Below are positions 1 to 6,121 of a DNA stretch of 8,871 nt, in pieces (positions within the stretch are counted from its first letter, which is position 1; each line of letters opens with the position of its first letter). The position numbers and the translations under genes were made by a program. Location: the NCBI GenBank assembly GCA_002327255.1, contig DCUM01000212.1:1-8871 (forward strand), given 5' to 3'. The notes beneath the pieces were generated by a model. It worked only from the letters and a program-made list of their open reading frames with translations, made no database searches and had not been told where the DNA came from. This stretch comes from a bacterium UBA2214. GTDB taxonomy: Bacteria > Zhuqueibacterota > Zhuqueibacteria > Residuimicrobiales > Residuimicrobiaceae.

Positions 1-103
1 ATTCGTCGAGCATCAGATCGCCGACGACGAGGATTGTCTTCTGCCGCATCGCGGCAATGTACTCTCGAATGCGTCTTTCGCGCACAGCATGCATCTCCGT
101 CAT
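1..103 (-). CDS. rfaE1: N-terminus of a heptose-7-phosphate kinase (RfaE1/HldE-like), truncated by the window edge
   Basis: Reading the minus strand from the ATG at 103 gives 34 uninterrupted codons that end at the window edge. Residues 24-34 read ILVVGDLMLDE, the first beta-strand and glycine-aspartate motif of PfkB/ribokinase-type kinases. The GDxMLD form is typical of RfaE1 and the kinase half of HldE. These enzymes phosphorylate D-glycero-D-manno-heptose 7-phosphate at C1 in the cytoplasm, on the way to ADP-heptose for the lipopolysaccharide core. The short charged lead before the motif is usual for the family. A second in-frame ATG at 94 is possible, since neither start has a strong ribosome-binding site. 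With only 34 residues visible, another PfkB-family sugar kinase cannot be excluded, nor can it be told whether the product is kinase-only or the bifunctional form. Confidence 0.72.
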   Translation of the reverse strand, partial: MTEMHAVRERRIREYIAAMRQKTILVVGDLMLDE

Positions 104-135
104 TTTCCGGTCAAACACTACGGTTGCTGCAGACT

Positions 136-164
136 ATTTTAATCAATATCCCACGAACAAGCAA
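136..164 (-). promoter_or_regulatory. Candidate sigma70-type promoter for the heptose kinase gene
   Basis: On the minus strand there is a -35-like TTGCTT (159-164, 3 of 6 consensus) and a -10-like TAAAAT (136-141, 5 of 6), separated by exactly 17 bp. Transcription would start near 129, giving a leader of about 26 nt before the ATG at 103. The position and spacing are good but the -35 is weak. Primary sigma preferences in FCB bacteria can differ from this consensus, so this is an inference. Confidence 0.4.
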
Positions 165-270
165 GGCTTTTTTACATAACTTGATCATTTCCGGCAGATA
201 TCGCCCGGGAGTGGTCGCGGCAGTCAGTTGTTTTTGCTTGCTTTTTGATGGCTGAATGGGTATTTTATGC

Positions 271-290
271 TCAATGATGAGACTCATTGA
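271..290. repeat. Perfect inverted repeat in the divergent spacer
   Basis: TCAATGA (271-277) is followed by six bases (TGAGAC) and its exact reverse complement TCATTGA (284-290). A shorter palindrome, ATGAG-A-CTCAT, is nested across the centre. It lies between two divergent genes, a normal place for a dimeric repressor site, but it could equally be a short RNA hairpin. No T-tract follows on either strand, so it is not a terminator. Confidence 0.5.
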
Positions 291-541
291 CCGCCGGACG
301 CAGAGATGTCCGCGCCTGGCCTCTTTGCCGTTGAAGGACATAGCTCGTTTTGAAATCATTTCTGCTGTCATCATCCGGGATAGAAAATATTTCCCGCGTA
401 CTCTCTCCTCTGCAGCGGTTGTGACCCCGGCGGTTGCCCATTCGACTTGCAATCATCGCCCTTTTCACACATCGTCATCTTGTAATCAACCGCCGGCAAA
501 GGTGTAACCACAGACCCTCTTTCCCACAAGGAATCATAACC

Positions 542-1477
542 ATGAAAAAATGTATCTCTTTGTGCGCGCTCCTTTTTCTGCTCCATGCTCCGCTTTTCGC
601 ACAGACGGTGCGGGTGATTCAGTCGCAGTCGCTGAGTCTGCCCCTTCCCGGGTATTATCCGCAATTTTCGCCGGATGATGACAAGGTCTATTTCACCTCC
701 AGCAATTACCAGGGATTGTATGAATACGATCTCAGCCGCGGCGTTGTGCGCACGCTCAGCGAAGATCCCGGCGCCGGATATCATTTTCAAATTTCGGCCG
801 ACGGCAGCAGCATCGTTTTCCGCTCCGATAACTTTGATCTGCCGAAGAGACGCTCCGCGATCATTTCCATGAATCTGGAAAAGCAATCCAGTCAGGTTAT
901 CGAAGCCCTGGCGCGCGAGGTGTCGCCGCCCGCTCTGACCCATGAAGGCACGCTGTGGTATACGGTTTCCAGCCGCCTGACCGGACTCACCATGGCCTCT
1001 TCCAGTTTGCGCAGGATGTCATCGAGCCAGGATCCCGTCCTTTTCATCGAGGATCAGAAAATGGCGCTCTATGCCAAACACGGCAAAAAAATCCTCGATC
1101 CCATCCCCGGGGGCAGCTATTTCTGGCAGTCCGTTTCTCCCGACAAGCAGAAAATCCTCTTCACGGAAGCGCGTAGCGGCACCCACATCGCCGATCTCGA
1201 GGGCAATATTCTCTTGTCATTGGGAAAAGCCCACGCGCCGCAGTGGTCCCCCGACGGTCAGTGGATCTGCTATATGGATGACCATGATAACGGCCTCTAT
1301 TTCACCGCCTCGGACATCTACATCGTCTCGGTCGACGGCAAGACACGGCTTCCCCTGACCGCGGCGGAAAATCGCATCGAGATGTATCCCGGTTTCAGCA
1401 GGAAATCGGCTGAGAAAATCGTCTATCATACCGACTCCGGTTCCATTCACATCCTCGAATTTCGTATTGAAAGGTGA
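542..1477 (+). CDS. Exported TolB-like beta-propeller protein (PD40 repeats)
   Basis: Encodes 311 residues. The start at 542 is chosen because AAGGAA (528-533) sits 8 nt upstream and the protein then opens with a Sec signal peptide, MKKCISLCALLFLLHAPLFA, probably cut after Ala20. An open frame extends back to 434 but would bury the signal peptide. The mature protein is made of WD40-like PD40 blades as found in TolB. The recurring pattern is (Y/H/F)xQ(F/I/W)S-P/A-DG followed by a strand and an (A/S/T)D(L/I) turn, at about residues 38-66, 81-105, 194-220, 232-270 and 282-305. The best copy is APQWSPDGQ at 232-240. Five blades are seen where a closed propeller usually has six or seven, so some have probably diverged. 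There is no TolB N-terminal domain. The gene is the first of an operon with the amidase, so a binding or scaffold role at the cell wall is plausible, but no enzymatic residues are evident. I am sure of the fold and not of the function. Confidence 0.88.
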   Translation: MKKCISLCALLFLLHAPLFAQTVRVIQSQSLSLPLPGYYPQFSPDDDKVYFTSSNYQGLYEYDLSRGVVRTLSEDPGAGYHFQISADGSSIVFRSDNFDLPKRRSAIISMNLEKQSSQVIEALAREVSPPALTHEGTLWYTVSSRLTGLTMASSSLRRMSSSQDPVLFIEDQKMALYAKHGKKILDPIPGGSYFWQSVSPDKQKILFTEARSGTHIADLEGNILLSLGKAHAPQWSPDGQWICYMDDHDNGLYFTASDIYIVSVDGKTRLPLTAAENRIEMYPGFSRKSAEKIVYHTDSGSIHILEFRIER

Positions 1478-1478
1478 T
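1472..1478 (+). promoter_or_regulatory. Amidase ribosome-binding site containing the upstream stop codon
   Basis: AGGTGAT matches seven consecutive bases of the anti-Shine-Dalgarno complement and contains the TGA stop (1475-1477) of the propeller gene. The amidase ATG at 1485 follows 6 nt later. This decides the start in favour of 1485 over the TTG at 1467, and implies that ribosomes terminating on the first gene sit directly on the initiation site of the second. Confidence 0.75.
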
Positions 1479-1484
1479 AAAACC

Positions 1485-3905
1485 ATGAAACGGATAGCCA
1501 TCCTCTTGTGCCTGTTCGCCGTGGTGGCCGGGGCCCAGGATTTCAGCGGCATCAAGATATATGTCAATCCCGGTCATGGCGGCAACGATCCGGCCAACGA
1601 CCGCTACATACCGGAGACCGGCTTCTGGGAATCCGAAGGGAACCTCACCAAAGGCCTCTATATCCGCGATCTGCTGCAAAAACACGGCGCCCAGGTCATC
1701 ATGTCGCGCGTCACCAACTTTGAACGGGATGATCGCAGTCTCTCCGCCATCGCCGCGGAAGCCAATGCCAATCAGGTCGATTTCTTTCACTCCATTCACA
1801 GCAATGCGACGGGAACCGCCACCAAGGCCAACTACACGCTGATGCTCTTCCGGGGCTATGACACCCAGCCGGTCTTTCCCGCCGCCAAGAGCATGTCGCA
1901 GATCATGGTGGCGGAAATTAGCGCCGCCAACCGCACGGTTCCATCGACCAATACCGTGCGCGGTGACTGGTCTTTCTATACCAGTTGGGGCGACAAGGTC
2001 GGCCTGGGTGTTCTGCGCACGCTGATCATGCCGGGCGTCCTCTCGGAAGGCTCCTTTCACGACTATATTCCGGAATCCTTTCGCCTCACCAATCTGGGCT
2101 ATCGCAAGCATGAGGCGGTCTCTTTCCTGAGATCCTGGATCCGCTATTTCAATACCAGCCCCTTGATTTATGGCACCGTGGCCGGCATTGTCCGCGACCC
2201 GATCAAAAATGTCGCTTATACCTGGCTCAGCGCGCAGCCGGACGATGCCAAGATGGCGGTCAACCACATCACCGTGCGCCTCGAGCCCGGCGGGCGCATC
2301 TACCAGGGCGATGCCAACCATAACGGATTTTTCTTTTTCGATTCCGTGGCCAGCGGTGACTATACGCTGCATGTCTCGGCGCCGGGCTATGCCCCCGATT
2401 CGGCGCTGGTTTCCGCAAAAGCCAATCAGGCGAATTTCTGCGATTTTTTCGCCATCAACACCGCCCCGCCCCATATTGCCTCCTATACACCCGCAGATCC
2501 CGGCGACAGCGTCCGCATCAGCACCGAGGTCACCATACGGTTCACCAACACCATGAGCACCGCCAAAACCGAGGGTGCCTTTCACATCACGCCGCCCGTG
2601 GAAGGCGTTTTCACCTGGCAGGATTACGATCAGGTCATGAGTTTCACGGCGTCGCGACATTTCGATCCGCAAACCACCTACCGGGTCACCATCGATACCA
2701 ACGCCGTCAATAAACTCGACGCCTCCATCGATTCGACCTTCTCCTTCGAATTCACCACGGATTCCATCGGCCGTTTCGTGCTCGAAAGCTCCTACCCCAA
2801 TGCGGAGCAGAACAGCGCCTTGAGCACGACGCTGCAGGTGCGCCTCATATTCAACCAGCCCGTCGTCACGGCCAGCGTCAGCGGCAATCTCTATGTGGAG
2901 GATGCCAACGGGGCGCGCATTCCCCTGGTGCGCGCCAAAGTGACCCAGGAAGGCGGGAAAGGCAGGATTCAATTCGAACTGAAAAACACCCTGGCCCATG
3001 GCAGCACCTATAAAATTGTCGTGTCCGAACTGGTGCGCAGCAATTATAATATCCGATTGGTGGAAAGGCTGGAGATCCCGTTTACGACCGAGCCGGTCAC
3101 AATGGCGCTGGATCATCTCCTTGACCCATTCGATGCGATCACGCAGTGGCTGGCACCGGCACTCCATCCCGCATCGGAGGGAGTGGATAACGCCACCACC
3201 AAGATCAGCGCGGTAACGGATCGTGTTGTATCGAAAAATAGTGCCATGAGGCTGAACTACGCTTTCACGGGAGACAGCGGCCGGGTGGCCCTGTTCCGGC
3301 AGCAACCCCTGGCACTGACGGAAATAACGCCGGCATCCAATCTCGGCATATGGGTATTCGGGGATTTGTCGCATAACGAGCTGGCTTTCTGTTTCTCCTC
3401 GCCCGCGGACTCGCTCATCCTCATCGCGATGGATACGCTGGATTACAGCGGCTGGAAATTGCACTGGCTGGATGTGCAGCAGATAGCGGCAGAGACGGAT
3501 TATTTTCTCGGTGTGATGATCCTGAAAACGGAAACGGGCCTGCGCGCCGGGGAACTTGGATTTGATGATTTGAGCAGCGGCCAATTGACCGGGGTGACAA
3601 ATCGTCCCGAGCCCCTGCATCCGGAAATATTGACCCTGCAGCAGAATTTTCCCAACCCGTTCAATCCCGCGACCACGATCCGCTTCAATCTGGCGCGGGA
3701 AGAAAAGATCACACTCAGTGTCTACAACCTCTGCGGCGAGAGGATCAGAACACTCATCGGCAATGAGAACCACAAGCCCGGCGAACACGCCGCGGTATGG
3801 GATGGCAGGAGGGACGATGGCCGCTTGGCGCCCAGCGGGGTCTATTTCTGTCGACTGGTCAGCGCTTCGCAGAATCGGAGCAAAAAGATGACCCTGATCA
3901 AGTGA
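1485..3905 (+). CDS. Secreted modular N-acetylmuramoyl-L-alanine amidase with a T9SS-type C-terminal domain
   Basis: Encodes 806 residues. The enzyme hydrolyses the bond between N-acetylmuramic acid and the first L-alanine of peptidoglycan stem peptides. A Sec signal peptide (about 1-17, AGA|QD) leads into an Amidase_3 catalytic domain (about 22-222). Expected zinc ligands are His31 (PGHGG), Glu49 (WESEGNL) and His105 (SIHSN); the catalytic glutamate is Glu188 (GVLSEGSF). All are present, so the enzyme should be active. Then come a carboxypeptidase-regulatory-like beta-sandwich (about 228-325), two Big_5/SbsA-like Ig domains (about 327-426 and 427-538), an unassigned beta-rich module (about 545-697, ending in a GELGFDDLS strand like carbohydrate-binding jelly rolls), and a C-terminal FlgD-like/T9SS type A sorting domain (about 715-806, NFPNPFNP at 721-728, ending KKMTLIK). 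By family knowledge that last domain directs export across the outer membrane and often anchoring. It is cotranscribed with the propeller gene 7 bp upstream. The target could be self peptidoglycan in remodelling or other cells' walls; the sequence does not decide. Confidence 0.93.
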   Translation: MKRIAILLCLFAVVAGAQDFSGIKIYVNPGHGGNDPANDRYIPETGFWESEGNLTKGLYIRDLLQKHGAQVIMSRVTNFERDDRSLSAIAAEANANQVDFFHSIHSNATGTATKANYTLMLFRGYDTQPVFPAAKSMSQIMVAEISAANRTVPSTNTVRGDWSFYTSWGDKVGLGVLRTLIMPGVLSEGSFHDYIPESFRLTNLGYRKHEAVSFLRSWIRYFNTSPLIYGTVAGIVRDPIKNVAYTWLSAQPDDAKMAVNHITVRLEPGGRIYQGDANHNGFFFFDSVASGDYTLHVSAPGYAPDSALVSAKANQANFCDFFAINTAPPHIASYTPADPGDSVRISTEVTIRFTNTMSTAKTEGAFHITPPVEGVFTWQDYDQVMSFTASRHFDPQTTYRVTIDTNAVNKLDASIDSTFSFEFTTDSIGRFVLESSYPNAEQNSALSTTLQVRLIFNQPVVTASVSGNLYVEDANGARIPLVRAKVTQEGGKGRIQFELKNTLAHGSTYKIVVSELVRSNYNIRLVERLEIPFTTEPVTMALDHLLDPFDAITQWLAPALHPASEGVDNATTKISAVTDRVVSKNSAMRLNYAFTGDSGRVALFRQQPLALTEITPASNLGIWVFGDLSHNELAFCFSSPADSLILIAMDTLDYSGWKLHWLDVQQIAAETDYFLGVMILKTETGLRAGELGFDDLSSGQLTGVTNRPEPLHPEILTLQQNFPNPFNPATTIRFNLAREEKITLSVYNLCGERIRTLIGNENHKPGEHAAVWDGRRDDGRLAPSGVYFCRLVSASQNRSKKMTLIK

Positions 3906-3912
3906 TCAGGGT
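3891..3912. terminator. Hairpin formed over the stop codons of two convergent genes
   Basis: ACCCTGATCA (3891-3900) and TGATCAGGGT (3903-3912) are exact reverse complements separated by only AG. The right arm starts with the TGA stop of the amidase (3903-3905) and includes the TCA complement of the DUF1573 stop (3906-3908). On the plus strand the arm runs into TTTT (3912-3915). On the minus strand a five-T run follows, after a few intervening bases. It is therefore a plausible but weak terminator in both directions; the very short loop would open to about four bases. It replaces the missing intergenic region between the genes. Confidence 0.6.
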
Positions 3913-4601
3913 TTTGACGAAACCAGCAAAGGGATGTGGAGCAGCGCTTCTTCAGCCGCGACCAGCGGGATGGTGACGGTTCCGATAAACCGTGGTGCCA
4001 TCGTTGAATCAGGCGAAATGATGGCGGTGACAACGGCCTTCTCTCCGGGATTGAGATCATTTTTGCTCAGCCTCACCGCCACATGCGCATCAGATACTTG
4101 AGGCTGTCCCAGTTGAATGGCCTTGGCCGTGGTATTCTGCACCGTGACAGAGACCGTGTCTCTTCGTCCGCTCACACATTCGCCGAAGCGTATATATTCG
4201 GGTTCAACAGGGTAGGGGACCAGGATGTTCCCTGTGATGGCCAGCGTGACCTCTTGTGCAGCATGCGATGGCATCTCGACCGTTATGGTCTTGTGCTGTG
4301 CGCCCTTGCGGCCGCTGGTATTGAACTTGATATCGATGGCGCCCTCGGCGCCGGGCGCGACCAGGGTTGCAGAAACCATGGCCGCCGTGCATCCGCATGA
4401 GCTGCGCACTTTGCCGATCCGGATCGTATCCGCGCCCTGATTGACAAATTCAAAACGATGCGAGACGATACGCTTCTGCCTGACGGTGCCGAAATCAAAC
4501 GTGGTCCCCGATTTCCACAGCAGATTTTGAGCGGACTCCGCCTCCCCCGTCTGGATACTCGTTGCGAGGATCAGCATCAGAAGTATTCTGTTGCATTTCA
4601 T
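3906..4601 (-). CDS. Exported DUF1573 protein (tandem Ig-like domains)
   Basis: Encodes 231 residues from the ATG at 4601, with an ideal AGGAGG ribosome-binding site 8 nt upstream (4610-4615). A signal peptide covers about residues 1-21 (MKCNRILLMLILATSIQTGEA). The first domain, about 30-130, is a DUF1573 Ig-like fold of the ASH/HYDIN type. It shows the family hallmarks FDFGTV (35-40), the HRFEFVNQGxDTI strand and SSCGCT (67-72) with its paired cysteines. A second, more divergent Ig-like repeat runs from about 132 to 230 (IRFGECVSGRRDTVSVTVQN, then a hydrophobic terminal strand). DUF1573 has no established biochemical role; it is common in Bacteroidetes and relatives, usually exported. There is no lipobox, so it is probably periplasmic or secreted rather than lipid-anchored. 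The gene is monocistronic, converging directly on the amidase and divergent from the gene at 4970. The CxC pair could form a disulfide or bind metal, which is inference only. Confidence 0.9.
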   Translation of the reverse strand: MKCNRILLMLILATSIQTGEAESAQNLLWKSGTTFDFGTVRQKRIVSHRFEFVNQGADTIRIGKVRSSCGCTAAMVSATLVAPGAEGAIDIKFNTSGRKGAQHKTITVEMPSHAAQEVTLAITGNILVPYPVEPEYIRFGECVSGRRDTVSVTVQNTTAKAIQLGQPQVSDAHVAVRLSKNDLNPGEKAVVTAIISPDSTMAPRFIGTVTIPLVAAEEALLHIPLLVSSKP

Positions 4602-4651
4602 CCTGTCACCCTCCTGTTGGATTATTGTGGTGACGCGTTACAAATTCATTC

Positions 4652-4674
4652 GCCTGGCCCCCATCGGGCCAGGC
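4652..4674 (-). promoter_or_regulatory. Strong GC hairpin in the DUF1573 5' leader
   Basis: GCCTGGCCC (4652-4660) and GGGCCAGGC (4666-4674) are exact reverse complements around a 5-nt loop. There is no T-tract on either side, so it is not a standard terminator. If transcription starts near 4681 from the adjacent promoter candidate, the hairpin lies within the first 30 nt of a leader of about 80 nt. That position suits transcript stabilisation or regulation by a protein or RNA. It could also be a dispersed palindromic repeat. Confidence 0.55.
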
Positions 4675-4687
4675 ATCTCAAGCGACG

Positions 4688-4718
4688 ATTATAAAGGGTC
4701 ATCTCACCGCTCTGTGAA
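4688..4718 (-). promoter_or_regulatory. Candidate promoter for the DUF1573 gene
   Basis: The minus strand carries a perfect -10 TATAAT (4688-4693) and a -35-like TTCACA (4713-4718, 5 of 6 consensus). The 19-bp spacer is longer than the 17 bp optimum. The predicted start is near 4681, about 80 nt before the ATG at 4601. The perfect -10 is the main support. Confidence 0.4.
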
Positions 4719-4837
4719 AACCCGGCGGCAACGAGCCAGCGGGATGGTTGCAGGCAAGATCGATTCAGAACGGTTCGCTTTCAGGCCACAATGGCGCCAC
4801 GCACCTGTGGCGGAAAATAAACAATTTTCGCTGTAGC

Positions 4838-4852
4838 GCGCCTGTCAGGCGC
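4838..4852. repeat. Short perfect hairpin upstream of the gene at 4970
   Basis: GCGCCTG (4838-4844), one central T, then CAGGCGC (4846-4852). This is a 7-bp GC-rich inverted repeat that would form a six-pair stem with a three-base loop. There is no T-run on either strand. It lies about 120 bp upstream of the plus-strand gene, and its role is unknown. Confidence 0.45.
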
Positions 4853-4969
4853 CTCAAAGAGCAGTCCTTGCAAATGGCGTGCCAGCAGCATGGGTGCGGT
4901 GGAAAAGAATAGCCTGATGCGAACGTGACGTCATTGTATGGTGTGCCAGTTTCAGGTGGACATTCGTGT

Positions 4970-6043
4970 ATGCCCAAACATCATTTGAAAGGCAGATGGT
5001 TGCCGCTCGCCCTGTGCATGGTGTTGTTCGCTGACGCCCGGGCGGGGGACCCTGTACGCCTGGCCGCCGACGAATACGCCACAATCCGTGGACGGATTCT
5101 CGATCGCGCTTCCAGGGATCCTCTACCCCATACCAATGTCTTTCTCGCACATACCACGCTGGGGGTGATCACAGGGCTGGATGGCCACTTTCACCTCAAG
5201 CGCATTGCGCCGGGCACTTACCAACTGGTGGTCAACCGCGTGGGGTATCAAACGTTCACCCGCGAGATCACCCTGCAGCCGGGCGACGAACAGGTTGTGG
5301 AAATGCGCCTCGAGCAAAAAACCATCGATGGCGGAGAAGTTGAAGTGGTCGCATCGATCCCGAAAGTGTGGCGCTCGCAACTGCAGCGATTCAAGGAAGC
5401 TTTCATCGGTGAGACCAGCAACGGCCGCAAATGCGTAATCGAAAATCCGGAGGTGCTGCGTTTTGAGATCGAATCCGGCAGTTCCGATCTCATCGCAACA
5501 TCGGACAGCACCCTGCACATCACCAATCATTCCCTGGGTTATCGCCTCTACGTCATCATCGATCAGTTCCGCTGGGGCCGGGTCGAAGGATTGTATTCCA
5601 TCTATCCGCGCTTCGAGGAGCTTGAGGCCAGGGATGAAGAGGAGATGAAAAAATGGCGAAAACAGCGCCGGGCAACCTACTATGGTTCCTTCCGTCATTT
5701 CATCGCCTGCCTGGCGAATCGATCCGCCGAGATGGATGGCTACCAGATGTTCCTCAAGGAGATCCACGAGATGAACAACGCCCAGGGAACGCGCGTTTTC
5801 ACGGATCAAATCGTATCCACCATGCCGGGCATGGGACAGCAGCTCCATTTTGACGGCATGCTCCAGGTCATCTACCGCGGCAGTGGCGGTGTCAGTTCCA
5901 TCCGCCTCAAACAGAATCATATCATCATCAAATCGAGCGGAGAAATCTATCCGCCTCTTCATGCTGTGCTTTATGGTGTTTGGGCGAACCACCGTATTGC
6001 CGATATCCTGCCGCTGGATTATCACCCGCAACTGCTTCCCTGA
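4970..6043 (+). CDS. Exported protein with a carboxypeptidase-regulatory-like domain and a conserved C-terminal region of unknown function
   Basis: Encodes 357 residues from the ATG at 4970, chosen because AGGTGGA (4954-4960) lies 9 nt upstream and the protein then opens with a signal peptide (about 1-25, ending ARA|GD). The GTG at 4925 is in frame but would add 15 unlikely residues. Residues about 38-115 form a CarboxypepD_reg/transthyretin-like beta-sandwich: IRGRILD, then the DPLPHTNVFL strand, the GVITGLDGHFHL turn and the IAPGTYQLVVNRVGYQ motif. In FCB bacteria this module often precedes TonB-dependent receptor barrels. Here no plug or barrel follows. Instead, after a VEVVAS strand, about residues 131-350 resemble a region I recall in Bacteroidetes-type 'carboxypeptidase-like regulatory domain' proteins: WRSQLQRFKEAFIGET near 134, then CVIENPEVLRF, HSLGYRLYVIIDQF and YYGSFRHFIACL near 237. 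That recollection was not checked against a database, and the function of the region is unknown. The lipoprotein gene follows on the same strand after 78 bp and may share the transcript. Confidence 0.85.
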   Translation: MPKHHLKGRWLPLALCMVLFADARAGDPVRLAADEYATIRGRILDRASRDPLPHTNVFLAHTTLGVITGLDGHFHLKRIAPGTYQLVVNRVGYQTFTREITLQPGDEQVVEMRLEQKTIDGGEVEVVASIPKVWRSQLQRFKEAFIGETSNGRKCVIENPEVLRFEIESGSSDLIATSDSTLHITNHSLGYRLYVIIDQFRWGRVEGLYSIYPRFEELEARDEEEMKKWRKQRRATYYGSFRHFIACLANRSAEMDGYQMFLKEIHEMNNAQGTRVFTDQIVSTMPGMGQQLHFDGMLQVIYRGSGGVSSIRLKQNHIIIKSSGEIYPPLHAVLYGVWANHRIADILPLDYHPQLLP

Positions 6044-6121
6044 GACAATGGCCTCCGCAATCGCGGGGCTTGGTGCGTACTTTTTATCATAAGCAGATTG
6101 AATACATAAAGGAGATTCGCT

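Larger units (their letters stand above)
104..541. other. Gene-free divergent spacer between the heptose kinase and propeller genes
   Basis: About 440 bp without a convincing gene. The short open frames here (for example 256-507 plus and 111-452 minus) have no ribosome-binding site and no recognisable motif, and their composition is irregular. What can be seen is the minus-strand promoter candidate at 136-164, a perfect palindrome at 271-290, and a weaker inverted repeat of CGGAC with GTCCG (295-299 and 308-312). I could not find a convincing plus-strand promoter for the gene at 542, although one should lie in this spacer. The ORF that enters the propeller gene from 434 is rejected as its start because the signal peptide and ribosome-binding site place the start at 542. 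Confidence 0.6.
4602..4969. other. Divergent intergenic region rich in hairpins
   Basis: About 370 bp between the starts of DUF1573 (minus) and the carboxypeptidase-regulatory-like gene (plus). It contains the DUF1573 ribosome-binding site, a 9-bp GC hairpin (4652-4674), a minus-strand promoter candidate (4688-4718), a spaced 6-bp inverted repeat GCCACA/TGTGGC (4785-4790 and 4806-4811), and a 7-bp hairpin (4838-4852). No coding frame here has a ribosome-binding site and a plausible protein. I could not identify a good plus-strand promoter for the gene at 4970. An unannotated small RNA is possible but unsupported. Confidence 0.6.

Noticed and set aside
157..174. AAGC-AAG-GCTT followed by six Ts, considered as a terminator
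   Set aside because: The stem is four base pairs with a three-base loop, too weak, and no plus-strand gene ends upstream within the window. The same bases form the -35 of a promoter candidate on the other strand.
256..507. Possible small genes in the left spacer (this plus-strand frame and a minus-strand frame at 111-452)
   Set aside because: Neither has a ribosome-binding site or a recognisable motif; they overlap each other and look like chance frames.
434..541. Upstream extension of the propeller gene to a start at 434
   Set aside because: It would place 36 unlikely residues before a clear signal peptide, and the good ribosome-binding site is just before 542.
1395..3788. A 797-codon open frame on the minus strand across nearly the whole amidase gene
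   Set aside because: Its codons are in exact register with the amidase codons, so it stays open simply because the sense gene avoids TTA, CTA and TCA. It has no ribosome-binding site or recognisable motif, while the sense strand has complete domains with catalytic residues.
4926..4933. Perfect palindrome TGACGTCA upstream of the gene at 4970
   Set aside because: An 8-bp palindrome is expected by chance at this length, and the resemblance to a eukaryotic CRE site has no meaning here.
5123..6031. A 302-codon minus-strand frame opposite the carboxypeptidase-regulatory-like gene
   Set aside because: It is in the same complementary codon register as the real gene and has no initiation signal. 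The same applies to the frames at 371-943 (minus) and 7563-8270 (plus).
6054..6068. Imperfect hairpin (CCGC-AATC-GCGG) after the gene at 4970, considered as a terminator
   Set aside because: The stem is only four strong pairs and the T-run lies more than 10 nt downstream, so it does not fit an intrinsic terminator. The lipoprotein gene may well be cotranscribed.
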